From Emmonsiellopsis sp. PD_33 (lineage: Eukaryota > Ascomycota > Eurotiomycetes > Onygenales > Ajellomycetaceae), in contig JANTQF010000004.1 of NCBI GenBank assembly GCA_032988165.1, positions 62,001 through 126,000 on the forward strand: 64,000 bases of DNA, read 5' to 3'. The translations under genes were made by a program, and so were the position numbers. Position 1 is the first letter of the stretch. Each line of letters starts with the position of its first letter. The notes under the pieces were generated by a model, which worked only from the letters and a program-made list of their open reading frames with translations, was not told where the DNA came from and made no database searches. This document shows, piece by piece, positions 1-12,078 of the stretch.

Positions 1-1887
1 GTGAGGATGTGTTGGCCTAGGTGGCCGGTGGCCTGGGGGGGAGGGTGTGGTGGTTAGATGGTGGATGGTGGATGGGGGGGATTGGGGGCGATTTGGGGAG
101 AGGGAGGAGGGGGGGTTAATTTACTCCAACGATGGTGACTTTCTTGATGTCTGACATTGTATGGATGTATGTTTTATTTCTCCGGTTATGAAACAGCACG
201 AATAGTGGATGGGTGGATGACGATGTCTGGATCTGAAGGGTGGAAGCCTTATACCGATGTCCAGTGAGAGAGGTATATAAGATTCTTCTCCTTTGTCAGA
301 AAGAAAATATATAGATAGAGTAGAATTTTCTCCCCTATTTAAAATCTAGACAAAAGAATAACAAAAAAGGAAAGGGAGAGAAACAGCAGACATCCCCCAT
401 ATATATATACCTCTCCTCAGGCACTAACAAGCCCACGCGGTTTGCATTTCTAATCTACCGCCATATACACCAATCTGCCGCCTCAAAAACAAAACTCTCC
501 GAGTCAAACCAACTGAAGCTGAACTATCCCCACCATTCCCAGAACTCGATCTTCGGCATTTGGCAACCAAGCTTTCCAAAGCTCCACCGCAGACATCAAC
601 ACTAAACCCCCTCTTCTCGAGTTTCAGTTTTGATATTAGCGAACAAGCCAGTTGGAAATGCGGAAACGGCCAAGAACTGTATTAGCTGCATGGAACTCCA
701 CACGGCCTGGGGGGTGGGATATAAAATGTATCGGGATGGAGCTATGATTAATTGAGGGGCAAGGTGGTCTTGGAAATATCTAGATCCATAGGCATCTCTC
801 TGTAGTTAACTAATAATTGCCTTAAACGGATCAGGCAGGAGTCCAGATGATTAGCTACTATCTGAATGAATGAAACAACATGTTTCAATGACACTATTAT
901 CTAAAATCAGCCAGCAACATCGCCTACCGGCTGCCTGCCTGCCTGGAATATACAGACACACCACCCAACCACCCACCACCAACCCACGAAACCCCTAACT
1001 CCATATCTATAGGTAACATAGCACCACCATGCAAGGCGCTTACTTGTCTACCTTAAATTTTAACTGCTTGAGCGCATCTCGCCTCTGCCTTGCCCCTCTC
1101 ATCCACATCACATCCCCAACTATCCCCCCCCCGTGCTAAACCACTCATCCACAACTCACAGCCCATAAAACCGCCCTCACAACGCTTCTCTATAAAATTA
1201 CACCACCAAACCTTCACATACGAACATAGGGAGTGGAAAATAGGGCTTCCCGTCCGCTCAGCCGTACTCAAGCCACTCGCCGGCCTGTTAGTAGTTGGGT
1301 GGGTGACCACCAGCGAATCCGGGCTTTCGTATGTTTTTTTCCCCCATAATTTTGTTCGGGTGGGACTAAGTATAGATGGCTTTTTTTGATGGGGTGTTTG
1401 ATTTGGAAGCTGTGATAAGGAATGGAAGGGGTTGAAGATTGGGAGTCGGATATGAGGAAGCCCCGAGCTGAACAAAACCTCATTCCACCACCACCACCCA
1501 CCACGAGAAGATCACGAGAAAAAGGAGAAATGTCCTTGACGAACAGGAAAGAAATATATCGAATGAAATATGGAAATCTAGCTAGCTAACATATACATAC
1601 ATCCATCATGCATCCAAACAAGTAGAACAACAACACCTACAATTGAGAAAACAAGAATATATATAAGAACATCAACACCCACATCAACATCAGAGAAGAA
1701 CGAGTCAATGTTGTATACACGAAATATAAACGCCATCATGTATCTAGCTAGAAGCTGAGTGAAAAAAAAAAAAAAAAAAAACAACGCACGGGAGGCGGGA
1801 TATTGGCCCTTCATCTATTTAGAAAAAAGGCCCCTCCCTCTGTTTCAATGAGTATAACACACACACCCGAATAAAAAAAGCATCACT
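1..1887. other. Non-coding stretch, 3' flank of the ABC transporter gene
   Basis: I see no convincing gene here. The first 120 bases are very G-rich on the + strand. The rest is AT-rich, with a 20-base A run near 1761-1780. Short open frames around 1053-1475 exist on both strands at once and look like chance. Confidence 0.6.
35..116 (+). repeat. G-rich tract, G-quadruplex capable
   Basis: Several runs of three to seven G are separated by short spacers on the + strand (GGGGGGG near 36-42, 74-80 and 110-116, shorter runs between). Four or more such runs within about 80 bases can in principle fold into a G-quadruplex. No function can be assigned. Confidence 0.5.
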
Positions 1888-4800
1888 CTACCGCTTCTCA
1901 ACAAGCAACAGATGCATAGCCGCGTACGCAATGAGTATAAACGACCCCGAAATCACCGCCAGCCCAATAACATCGCGCCACATCGCCTGCGTATCAAAGC
2001 CGAATGCGCTGAGAATCGATGCGCCAGGTACTTCGATGTCGAGGCCGTATTTGTGGTCGATTAGGGTGAGGTAGGTTACTTCGTTAACGATGAGGCCTTC
2101 GAAGCCGTAGTGGAATATGGAGAGCTGGACGGATCGTTAGTGGGGGGGATAATTTTGGATGGGGAGGGAAAGAACTTACTGTTTGCAACCACAGTGCGGA
2201 TTTGGGAATAGCATCGTGGTTGAGAAGCAAACCGGCGAACAGGAGAGAGAATAGCATGACCAAGCTGCCAATCAAGTTCGCGACGCCGCCGTCTCGGAAT
2301 ATAATTCCGATAGTTAGGCAAATGCCCGCGGCGGCAAGGTTGAATAGGACGAGGATTAGCATGAATTTGAGGAATTCTGGCCATGCGGGTATCAGTCCGA
2401 CCATCGGGTAGACGATAATGCCCATGAGAATCGGCGGGATCAGCCGCAATGGAACAATGTCGAAGACAACCTTGGCCGCGAAATAGGTCACTGGTGAGTA
2501 ATAACCATTCGCACGTTCGCGGACGAAAAGTAATCTTTCAGATGAGAACACGTTCAGGCTTGTGAGGGTGCTGAAGCCAAAGAGGGCGAGGAGGAAGAAA
2601 AACAGGCCGAGGCGATTTTGGAAGCCCTTGATGTCATCCGTTAGGCCGTAAAAGAGATATCCGGAAAGAACGGCGAGCAAGATTGCAATGGCATAGTGGG
2701 TGAGCATGAGCATGGGATTGCGGTACAAATTTCGCCAGGTACGTTGAGAAAGGATGACAAACTGCCTTAGGAGGCCGATTCTGGTATAGCTGCCCATCTG
2801 GTTAATGGGGACCCCGCCGTTGGGCTCCCGACCAGAACTCGCAACCCCGTTCGCTGCGGAAGCACCTTGAACTGCGACATTAATTTCGTCGCGAACACAC
2901 GCGGCGACATTTGACTCCGCGTAACTCGACACCAAACCATCCAGGTCGGAAGTATAGCCAGACGCATTTGGAGGGAGGTTGTCCGGATCCTCAACAATTT
3001 GTGGACGGCCCGCATTTGGCTGGCGTGAAAGGCGTAGCCATTGTTGAGAGCTGTCCGCAAGGCTGCCTATAGTGGTGTCTTCATCATCAGTGCTTGTTGC
3101 CGGGGGCGTATCAGCTCTAGCAGCCCTCTTCCGTGTGAAAAGCTGCCTTTCCTGCCGTTGTTTGAGAGACTGACGACGCTCTTTACTTTTAGGACGAAGG
3201 CCTGAATCAGGCCGATCAGAGCCGCTGTTGTCAAAGGAGGCGTTCGAAACGCTGGCGATGGATTTGACAGCACGTAGACTGCTAGTTGCTGTTCTAGAGG
3301 CGTCGTGGTTGACATCTAAATGTATTCCCTCGTCATCCACTGAACGGCTGGCGCTGGCGTGCATGGTTAGATCGACGAGGTAATCGGCGATATTGAACCC
3401 AGGCGGACAGGAGTATCCTATGTGGTCAAAATATGGCTGGCAACTGCTAAATGGGCCTGAGTAAACAGTCTTCCCTTTTGCTAATAAAACCAATTGATCG
3501 AACAAGGCCACGATATTCGAACGTGGTTGATGGATAGTAAAAATGATCGTTCGGTTAAAGTTCTTGGCCAATGTTACCAAACATTCAACAACGTTGAAGG
3601 CATTGAAAGCATCCTGGATGTTGTTAGTACTGATTATTAAATTGGGGAGATAAGTGAACATACCAGACCACTAGTCGGCTCATCCAGGAACAAAACGCTG
3701 GGGCTTGTCACAAGCTCGCAAGCAATTCCAACTCGTCTCTTCTCGCCGCCGGAAATGCCTCGTCCGTTCCCTTCTTCAGATCCAATGATCTGATCCTTAA
3801 TATGCGATATACCGAGCTGCTTCTCGACTTCGAAAACTCTTTGCTCCTTCGCAGCCCTGCTCATATCCCGTGGCAACCTGAGGAGGGCACTGGTCAAAAT
3901 TGTCTCGTGGACAGTGAGGGTTGGCAGCATTGTGTCTTCCTGGTCAACGAAACCAATCACGCTACGGTATTCATAGTCGTTGACTTTCTCGCCGTTCACG
4001 TAAAAGTTGCCTTCCACAACACCGCGTTTATTTTTCCGCGCAAGAATGTCCAAAAATGTAGTTTTGCCAGCGCCCGAGGCGCCCATGATGGCCATAACTT
4101 GACCCGGATGAGCGGAGCCTTGGATTCCTGAGAGTATTTGCTTTCCGTTAAGGTGGTAGGAGACGTTTTCAAACTGCAAAGACGCAGGCTTGTGGTCGAC
4201 CATGAGCTTCGCGCCCTCATCGTCTGAATCCTCGGAGGGTAGGGCCATATAATCTCGGTAAGCGCTCCGTCTAGATAGATACCAGACCGTCAAAATAACC
4301 GCAACAATGAAGAGGGCACAGCCCGCAATGACACCAGCAATAAGCGGCGTATTAATCGTCTTAACGGGCCGCTTATAGCCTGGAACATCCGATTTATAGA
4401 GACATTCGCCAGAGTTACAGTCCAGAAAGATAGCCTTGTCGCCAAAAACGTTCTGGATCAAGCCGTTCATCACAGGCTCCGAGAAGACACTTCCGTCCTC
4501 GTCGCTGCCTCCCACGGTTGAGATGCTCTTAAATGTAGCGGGTCCTTTGATAGAATCTTTCAAAAAGTCTGTGAGATCGAGTGCGTTCTTCTCGCATAAC
4601 GTTCTTTCAGAAATACACCGACACTTTATGTTTTCGCACTCGTATTCTGTCGTATTCTGTGTGTATGTGTTTTCCATGTTCCATTTGCAGGTATCCAGGT
4701 TGCAGTAGAACGATTCTAGCTGATCAATCCAAACTAGAGGAAAATCAGTATACACAAAAAGGATATCAACCGGGGGAAAAAGACGAGGAAAACTCACACT

Positions 4801-5359
4801 GAAAATTGCAAGTCGAATCCTCCGCCTTGCACGAAAACGTAACCTCGGGCTTCTTCTCCCCAAGCATATCAACAATCTTCCGATTCGTCACCGCACATAT
4901 CTGATAATTCTCCTTAACCGTAATGCCCTGCTTATAACACACACCTCCCTCTCCCTCAGGCATCATCCGATTACACACATCGTCCGTCTTGCAGACGTTG
5001 CAATTCACGCCCTCCCACCCCTCCGTACAGTTGCAATATTTTCCCTTCCGGGGCGTCCTCACCTTCCCATCGGGCAGCGAGCCGCAAAGAGGCTGGGAAC
5101 AATCATCCCCGCCGAATCCCGACGGGCAGTCGCACTTCCCGTTGTATTTATTACATGCGGCGAACTGCTGGCACTGGAAGGCCTCGAGCTCGCAGTTGAA
5201 GCAGGGGGGACAGTCCTTGGGCCGATCTTCGCGGAGGGATATATCAGAGAGCAACAGGCTCGAGTCCGAGTAATTGGAGAAAGCTGAGACGAGCCATGAC
5301 GGACCTGGGGATATGGTGATGGCCGTGAGGAGGAGGGTTGCGGGCGAGGAGAACCGCAT
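1888..5359 (-). CDS. EGF-like/ABCG-family membrane transporter (ADP1-like)
   Basis: Four exons: 5359-4798, 4733-3664, 3613-2180 and 2124-1888. They sum to 3303 nt, or 1100 residues, and all introns are GT-AG (64, 50 and 55 bp). The protein starts with a signal peptide, followed by a Cys-rich lumenal region with EGF-like spacing (about residues 50-165, e.g. CDCPSGFGGDDC and CNCTEGWEGVNC). A membrane segment precedes one nucleotide-binding domain: Walker A GASGAGKT near residue 405, signature ISGGEKRR, Walker B with LFLDEPTSG. A linker rich in Ser and Arg leads to an ABC2-type membrane domain at the C-terminus. This order matches yeast Adp1, a half-size ABCG transporter of unknown substrate. 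The start is the first in-frame ATG and begins the signal peptide. Family call confident, substrate unknown. Confidence 0.93.
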
Positions 5360-6298
5360 TGCGGAGGAGCTAGACGGAGACGGATTCAAGCGGCGACAGA
5401 GAAGGAAGGTCGCATAAAAAATGACGGATGGAGATGGCGGAGGCAAGAGGCCGCACCACGAGCTTGCGGTGTTCGTTATTGAAGGGGTAGGGGAGGAGTC
5501 ATGAGGTCGTCGAGGAGATGGGGTTGGTGGTTGGATGCGGAGAAGCCTAGCAGGGAACGACAGGAGTGGATGCGCCTAGCATCTAGATGACGGAGGGCGG
5601 TCGGTGGGCCGCAGCTATGGGGGCTGGTTTCAGCGACAGGAACGCGCAGCCGCAGAGCCGGCCAGTGGCGGAGGAGTATAATTTCTGAGAGTTCCTCCTT
5701 TAAAACGGGGACGATGGATATGGACAGCGAGCACGGTGTCGAGGTCTGACGTCGAGCTGTTTGGAGATGACGCTGCCTCGGAACACGGGGTCCGCGGGTT
5801 CGGCGAAACGTTGCCCCATGCGGATTAGCGCCGTTCTGCTCTCGTCTTGGCAAGATTCAATATCAAGATTCTACGCTGGACAACCTGACAACCGATCATC
5901 GCATCTGCTCGTTATTTTCACAGGAGTCTCCTATTTCTATCACTGCCAAGTGGCAGAACGATACTTTATCCCACTATTATATGCCACAACTCCGGGAGAT
6001 TTGCCTCCATCTCCATTGAATACTATTAGCTCCGTATGGCGAGAGCAAGGTGTGAACCGCGATTTCATACAACTCTTCATATATACAGCCAAATAGCTCC
6101 AGCCGCAGCTAACTCGGCTCTCATACAAATCTGGCCCAAAGAGAAAACCCGGAGTCTCATAACAATCGCCGAAACCATTCTCATTTCATGCTGCCACATC
6201 GCCCTAGTTTGAAAACTCTTGCTGTCCATCTCTCGAAGATTTGAAAACTTCAGCAACCATAGTAGCATCAATTTGTTTCTTGTGACATAGTTCGGTAG
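5360..6298. other. Intergenic region upstream of the ABC transporter gene
   Basis: This gap should hold the promoter and 5' leader of the transporter gene and the 3' end of the CorA-like gene. No open frame resembles a known protein and no repeat stands out. Confidence 0.6.
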
Positions 6299-7759
6299 TT
6301 ATACTGTCCCTTTGGCTTGGATATTTTTGTTTGCTCGCATTTCCTTCATTCTTGCCCGCCTTTCATGCCACTTTTTTATCCTGAGCCACACGGAAGGACC
6401 CCAACGCCAAGCCGCAAACACTGCCAAAGTAACCGGAATGGTTACCGTCCAGTACACCCAAATATCCTTGGAAGCTTTCCAACGGTGATCGTTGTCGGAG
6501 AAGAAAGGCGTGCTAAAGAGTGTCTATTATAGGGCTCGCATAAGTATAAAGCTTCAATTCGTTTGCAAAGGGGGACACAGGGCCAGAAGGTGTATGGGGC
6601 AAATGGCCACTAGGAAAATAACTTACAGAAATGAATGTCGCTGGCAGAAATACCATCGTCAAAATGCTGATGGATTTCATGTCTGAGCTATCAGCTCTGA
6701 CAAGGACGTTGAATAACTGTTTCTAGCGGTAAGAAAAATCTCTCTATGGCTGGGAAATCAAAGATATTGTAGTGGAGCGTAACGCTTAGAGAATTCCGGG
6801 ACGAAGGGATGGGAATATTAGAACAACGGAAATTCTCACCCTTGTCGCTCTGGTCCTTATGTCAGTTTGAAAGGAATTCGAGCGCCGTACCAGATGACGA
6901 ATAACCTGTATCTGGAAGTCCAAGTAGTCTTGATCTAGTTCTAACGAAGTCCGTTCGACTCTATTGGCGCGTAGGCGGCCGTGGATGAGCCTCTGCTGCT
7001 CCTGAATCTTTTCAAGTGTCTCTAGCGTTGCGGCAAGGTTGCCGGAAGTATTCGCTACATATCCAGATACCTGTTCTATCTGTTCGAAGCTCCTAGTCAT
7101 GCTCTATATACTTGTTAGGAAACAAACATTTTCTTGCTTTGTGGGTTGCAATATTGGGTGGTGGGGGGTAGAAGGAAAATACCCCGTGTATACCGCGAAT
7201 TGTTCTGTAAATGGAGGCAACCGAATCGGCGTGTAGCCGCACTAATCTTTCGATTATGGGGATATGCACCGCATATGGATTGGTCGGGTTGGGGGGTGAT
7301 ATCTCGAGGCTCTTCTGGAGATGTGGGAGTAAGGCAGAGCGAATATCGGCCCCAAGGCACAATATTCTGTAGTGACGAGGACTATCCCATCTGGTGAAGA
7401 AAGTGAATTCATATCGGGAACTCGCAAAGCTGGAGTCTGGTATCCATTCCATAATGTGGATTGAAGTTCTAAACCAAGAGCCTGTACGCGAACGTTAATA
7501 ATAGAGATTTGGAAATTTGAAAGAGGGATATACTATAGCTTTTTAGGTCCCCATCTTGGTCATTGGTTTCCTTGCATCCAAAGTAGCCGTACATATGGCT
7601 ACAGACGGTATTATTACCTACGAAATCTGGCACACCAAAATGTCGAAGAATCCGTTTATCTATGTCCGGACGCGGCTTTACTGTGTGATCATAGTCGTTG
7701 ACAAACCTAAAAGGTGTTACCAGTTCCCGTTTCGTCCGCCGAGTGGCCGGTGCTATCAT
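6299..7759 (-). CDS. CorA-like two-helix membrane protein
   Basis: My model has five exons: 7759-7534, 7481-7183, 7079-6840, 6722-6627 and 6523-6299 (1086 nt, 361 residues). The C-terminus has the two helices of fungal CorA-type Mg2+ transporter-like proteins. The first, SDMKSISILTMVFLPATFIS, follows a coiled-coil region. The second is WVYWTVTIPVTLAVFAAW, with a short basic tail after it. The N-terminal half has family landmarks GYFGCKET and YEFTFFTRW. The usual Gly-Met-Asn loop motif is absent, as in many fungal relatives, so ion transport is not assured. The third exon's acceptor (7080) and the second exon's donor (7182) were chosen to keep phase and are the least certain junctions. The protein is short for the family, so an upstream exon may be missing. 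Confidence 0.72.
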
Positions 7760-8957
7760 ATTCGCTTACACGTAACATCTTTCAGGCAGGCTTCTGGCCT
7801 AGTATATGTCAGAGATTCGACATTCCATGGATCTCCCATAGCTCCAAATCCGCAGATTCTAAGGTTATTTAACCTACATTTAAAAGGTCAATTTTGTCCC
7901 AGCTCCATACTCCTAATGCTATTGAAATTTATTAGCATGTGCACCTTAACGTCGTAGGCAGAGGGGGAAAAGGGAGCAAATTACATGTACAATATTCAAA
8001 GACGTCAGCCGCCGCTGCCCACGATACCTCCATTGAGTTGCGAAATCGGTTTATGTAACTTGTAGATGATAGAAATTGCCCCGTCTACCTCGGTATGGAA
8101 TATGTAGATAGATAGTGTGTCTCTCAATCAGCAAATTGATGACGCCGGCAAGTCTGGTGCAAGAGGGTCTTTTCTCAATCACCAGCACATTGTGCGAGCG
8201 GAGGTTGCTTTATAGTACAGTAGCCGACTCGCAGGACGGGGTGGGGGGATTCAATGTGCCTCCTGCCTGGGGTCTCAATCGCGATTCCGCTGCATGCCTT
8301 GATGCCGGCTGGTAACACCAGCGGCTCTGGCTGCATGTTATTGGGCACATGTTTGCGCATGTCCCCGTGCTCCCACATCGTGAAGGCTGCCGTTGGCTGA
8401 CAACGGTGACGAGTCCAAGGTGCTGTACCGCTCAATGCCAGGAATATGTAGTGAACAGGTCTTAATCAACATGGGTTGGAGCCAATTATATGGTTGCGTA
8501 GTAGATGGAGTGTTGGTGGATGTTGGTGGCTGCAGATGCCCCTTGGTTGTGTTGAGGGGTAGATGGCGAGGAAGCTGGGGTCCAGAGCAGTTAGTTAATT
8601 AATTCAATCTGTTTTTTGCTATGTAATAAAGCATGGATTTGTTTAAACAGAAGCTCAACAGAAAACGTACCATTTCTGCATGCCAACAATCAACAAGCTT
8701 GAACAGTCTCAGATGGATCGCAATACATACTAGTAGCAATCGTGATTAGGTAAGCTTTAGCTAGCGTGACACGTGACTTACCCCTGAACCGCCAACTTTA
8801 TATTTCTCGCTTTCACAACTTTTTATTTACGTCCTGCTACCTTCCTCTGTTCGGCTTGCGGTCCTCTACCCATCTGGCTTCATCCCGATTGCTCTACTCA
8901 GCGTGCTCTACTTTACTTGCTCTGCCCTCCTCTTATTCCCCACGGCTAACAGTCGAC
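7760..8957. other. Divergent intergenic region between CorA-like and APH-family genes
   Basis: This is head-to-head intergenic DNA that should contain both promoters. A pyrimidine-rich stretch (about 8810-8945) lies just upstream of the APH start, as is common in fungal core promoters. No gene is seen. Confidence 0.55.
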
Positions 8958-10526
8958 ATGGTCAGGACTCGGCAACTGAAACGGGGGGAGGTGACCTACT
9001 CCTGGGCAAAGGAGGAGAAGACTAACATGCTCATCGCTCTTGAGGATAATGACCAAACAAACAAGCAGCTCGCTCATTTGTATGGTCATTTAACCTTACT
9101 GAAGCAACTTGTCGCACACCACATGGGTATATCCCCAGAAGAGTGTGAAATGGCTGGGGGTTGGTTCTATGGTAGCTACAATATCTGTGTCCCAATCTCC
9201 ATTCGAGGCCACAGACAGATATTGATGCGGTTTCCGATATTACACCGAGTCGGAGAATCCTTTCGACCTGGCAATGCGGATGAGAAGATTCGATGTGAAG
9301 CTGGCACTTATACATGGTTGAATGAAAACTGCCCCTCTGTGCCCGTGCCTAAACTCTATGGATTTGCTCTGTCGACTGGCCAGACTGTAAGAAATTCGAG
9401 GCAACATATTGTGCTTAGCTGACAGGATCCATAGTATACCGCCGCTGAGAATCTACCATGGCTTCGACGCCATTTCCACTATATTCGTTGTCACATTCTC
9501 AATCTATTCGGCCGTGCAGTTCCATCCAAATACGTCCGGCATCAAGGACCGTGTTTCGATGTTCTAAAAGCTGGGTATCTTTTGATTGAGTACATTGACA
9601 AGGGCACAATGCTTTCCTGTACTTGGGAAGACAAGAAACATGACAACAATTTACGTGGCAATTTATTCAAAGGACTTTCACGGATATTACTAGACATCGC
9701 CAAGGTTCCAGTACCACGAATCGGCTCATTTGTTATTGATGATGATGGCTTCTTGGTGTTGAACAACAGACCACTTTCAATAGAAATTCATGAGCTGGAG
9801 GGAAAGCAGATCCCAGTTGATATTCCAAGAGATATGACTTACTCCTCAGTTGACTCTTATGTCACGGATATTCTTGCATTTCATGACAGCCGTTTTGCCC
9901 ACCAGCCAAATGCCCTCAAGGACAGTACCGACGGTGCCTTTCAGGCAGCAGCTTTGACAACAATGAGAACAGTTTCTTCTCATTTCTTTAAACGTGAACT
10001 CCGTCGGGGCCCTTTCATCTATATTTTGAATGATCTTCACCAAAGCAATATTCTTGTTGACGAGGACTGGAATATTACCTGCCTTATTGACTTGGAGTTT
10101 GCATGTTCACGACCAATTGAGATGTTGCATCCCCCCCATTGGTTCACAAATCGCTATGTGAATGATATTGATGTGGATCACTTTACAGCGGCCCATCAAG
10201 AGTTTGTGACCCTTATGGGCGAGCAGGAAAAGGAGCTCTACCCCGATACAACAATATCTGTTGCTAGTGTTATGAAAAGAGGATTGGAGAACAGGTCGTT
10301 CTGGTATTCCCTGGCCTTAAAAAGCATAGCCGGACTTGAGCACATATTCTTCGAGCACATTGAAACAACATTCGCACAAGACGCCGATGACGACCCTACC
10401 TTTATCAAAGTGACACATAAATTCTGGGTCCCAAAGATGGACGAGTTCCTCGCGAAAAAGGTGAAAGACAAAGCGGCCTATGACAAAAAACTTCAAGAAG
10501 AGTTCGACATCGACCCGGCCACATAG
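8958..10526 (+). CDS. APH (aminoglycoside phosphotransferase)-fold kinase, fungal type
   Basis: Two exons, 8958-9386 and 9435-10526, are joined by a 48-bp GT-AG intron in phase 0 (1521 nt, 506 residues). The join reads LSTGQT-YTAAENLPWL, a landmark of the large fungal APH family. The catalytic loop is NDLHQSNILVDEDW, with the catalytic Asp at residue 343. The His of the usual H-x-D is replaced. The metal-binding segment is ITCLIDLEFA, followed by the family's SRPIEM and HPPHWFTN. Such proteins are kinase-like small-molecule phosphotransferases whose substrates in fungi are mostly unknown, so antibiotic resistance should not be inferred. The start is the first in-frame ATG. The stop lies 12 bp from that of the convergent gene downstream. 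Confidence 0.88.
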
Positions 10527-10538
10527 GCAACCCTCCAA

Positions 10539-11153
10539 TCATCCATCTCGCGGAGTGTTTAACTGGTTGTATGCCTCCACCCGCCTAGCTCGTCTCCGAC
10601 TCTGTTCGTGGTTAACTACAGCAGCCTCGCCCGATGAACTGAGCTGGGCGCGGGTTCTGGGGCTTATTTGAGGTAACACTTCAGTCGAAGCTCTGGGCGA
10701 TGCTGGAGGTGGAGTCATCGAAGGTGGATGCGATTTACGCAGGCTCGTTGAACTAGATGGAGGAGGGTTTGGTGGTTGTGGACTTGATGGAAATGCATTC
10801 GACTGATGTGTATTCGACGGATGTGAATCTGGCGGACGTCGGTTCACCAGATCAATAGGTTCATTAGCAGCTGCCATAAACAGCTGCCTCTCGATTGGTG
10901 AAAATCTGTCCCTTGCCTCTTGCGACTGCAATATGCCGCTGAGATGCTGCTGTGCCTGTGCTGCTTGTTCGGCGGAGGGAGGGTTTGGCTGGCTGTATCC
11001 GATAATGATATTTCCATACTCGGCGCTCCTGGCGCCCCTGGCCCAGTCGGGGGGAGGGAGACTCGCTGGGGAACCACTACTGCTGCGGTTTTCATAATAA
11101 CTCAGGATTGTCGCGAAGGTCTCGCGGGCTCCCTGGATGGTTTGGTCACTCAT
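10539..11153 (-). CDS. Hypothetical Pro/Ser-rich protein
   Basis: A single open frame of 204 residues starts at the ATG reading MSDQTIQGARETF. The N-terminal third looks helical and could fold (ARETFATILSYYENR, and AEQAAQAQQHLSGILQSQE further on). The middle is a low-complexity Pro/Ser/Asn stretch (SNTHQSNAFPSSPQPPNPPP). The tail is basic (EQSRRRARRVEAYNQL). I do not recognise a family. The codons look coding and the frame is clean. It ends tail to tail with the APH gene, so the two transcripts probably overlap at their 3' ends. Confidence 0.6.
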   Translation of the reverse strand: MSDQTIQGARETFATILSYYENRSSSGSPASLPPPDWARGARSAEYGNIIIGYSQPNPPSAEQAAQAQQHLSGILQSQEARDRFSPIERQLFMAAANEPIDLVNRRPPDSHPSNTHQSNAFPSSPQPPNPPPSSSTSLRKSHPPSMTPPPASPRASTEVLPQISPRTRAQLSSSGEAAVVNHEQSRRRARRVEAYNQLNTPRDG

Positions 11154-11892
11154 TTTGGATTTTTTTTGGCACAACTCTGAGATTTCTTTTGTTGATTAGC
11201 GAATATAATTGCCCCTCTTGTCCGTAAAGAATTTAATCATACATATGCTTGAATACTCAGAAATCAGTGAATCAGATACTATGAGCCATGCCTCTGCTAA
11301 GGTGGATCAAAAACAGCGGATTGGCTCAAGAAAAGAGGGGTCAATCGCGGTTTAGGGACTAACCCCACTACTCGAGATATAGACTATTCACAATAATGAA
11401 TTTTTCTTCGAGACAGCTCAAGTACTAACCAACTTTCAAATCATTTTGAAACCAGAAATACTCAAACATGTATATACATGCATACATACAATACATCTAC
11501 CCCCTCAAACAAATGACTTTATTTGGTGAGACGGCTAGATACAAAAGCAGCTACCAAGTATCAAGGGTTAAAAGGTAAAAAGGATGTATGTACATGTGCA
11601 TTTTCCACAGGTACGCAGGCATTCCATTTTACCACAATCTCAGCATACAACCTCGAAAGATAAGGGGTCTTGAAAAATAAGGGGTCAGGCATAGCTTTCT
11701 AAAAATTCATAACGCAGCTTCATTGAATTTATGCCCAATCCAACATAACTACCCAAACACTCAGAAACATATTCTACATCAGGCAAAATATTCCAACCAA
11801 GAAGCAAAACAATCCAGAACTTAAGATCAGAGCAAGCAAGCTAACTATACTGACCATCATGCTTCCCGCTTTACCTCACTTAACTAAACCCT
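11154..11892. other. Intergenic, no gene seen
   Basis: AT-rich spacer between two minus-strand genes, containing short TACATACA-type repeats around 11470-11500. It should hold the promoter of the Pro/Ser-rich gene. Confidence 0.55.
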
Positions 11893-12078
11893 CTAGCAGG
11901 GAAACCTGACAAACACCCCTTCATAGCAGCAAGTAAAATGCTTATCACCGGGCTTGCAGTTGTCACATGTTGACTGGCGCTTAGCAAGCTTGTTTAGTTG
12001 TTCAGGAGTGGCCGGTGAGATGCGGATGTCAATAAGAGCTAGGGGGGCAAAGAGGCTGATGATGGTAAGAAGTTTCAT
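11893..12078 (-). CDS. Small secreted cysteine-rich peptide with Kex2-type site
   Basis: A 61-residue frame begins with a true ATG and a clear signal sequence (MKLLTIISLFAPLALI). A short propeptide ends in the dibasic pair of LAKR, a Kex2-type processing site. The predicted mature peptide is about 27 residues starting QSTC. It has five cysteines with spacing C-x2-C-x8-C-C-x9-C and ends on Cys. The preproprotein layout is that of secreted fungal peptides such as effectors, antimicrobial-like peptides or pheromone-like molecules, but no family is recognised. An odd number of cysteines suggests a dimer, a free thiol, or a spliced extension I cannot see. Short frames can occur by chance, but signal, Kex2 site and Cys pattern together favour a real gene. 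Confidence 0.55.
   Translation of the reverse strand: MKLLTIISLFAPLALIDIRISPATPEQLNKLAKRQSTCDNCKPGDKHFTCCYEGVFVRFPC

Noticed and set aside
1053..1504. Overlapping open frames of 60-140 codons on both strands
   Set aside because: No domain, no consistent codon signal, and several frames open at once in C-rich DNA.
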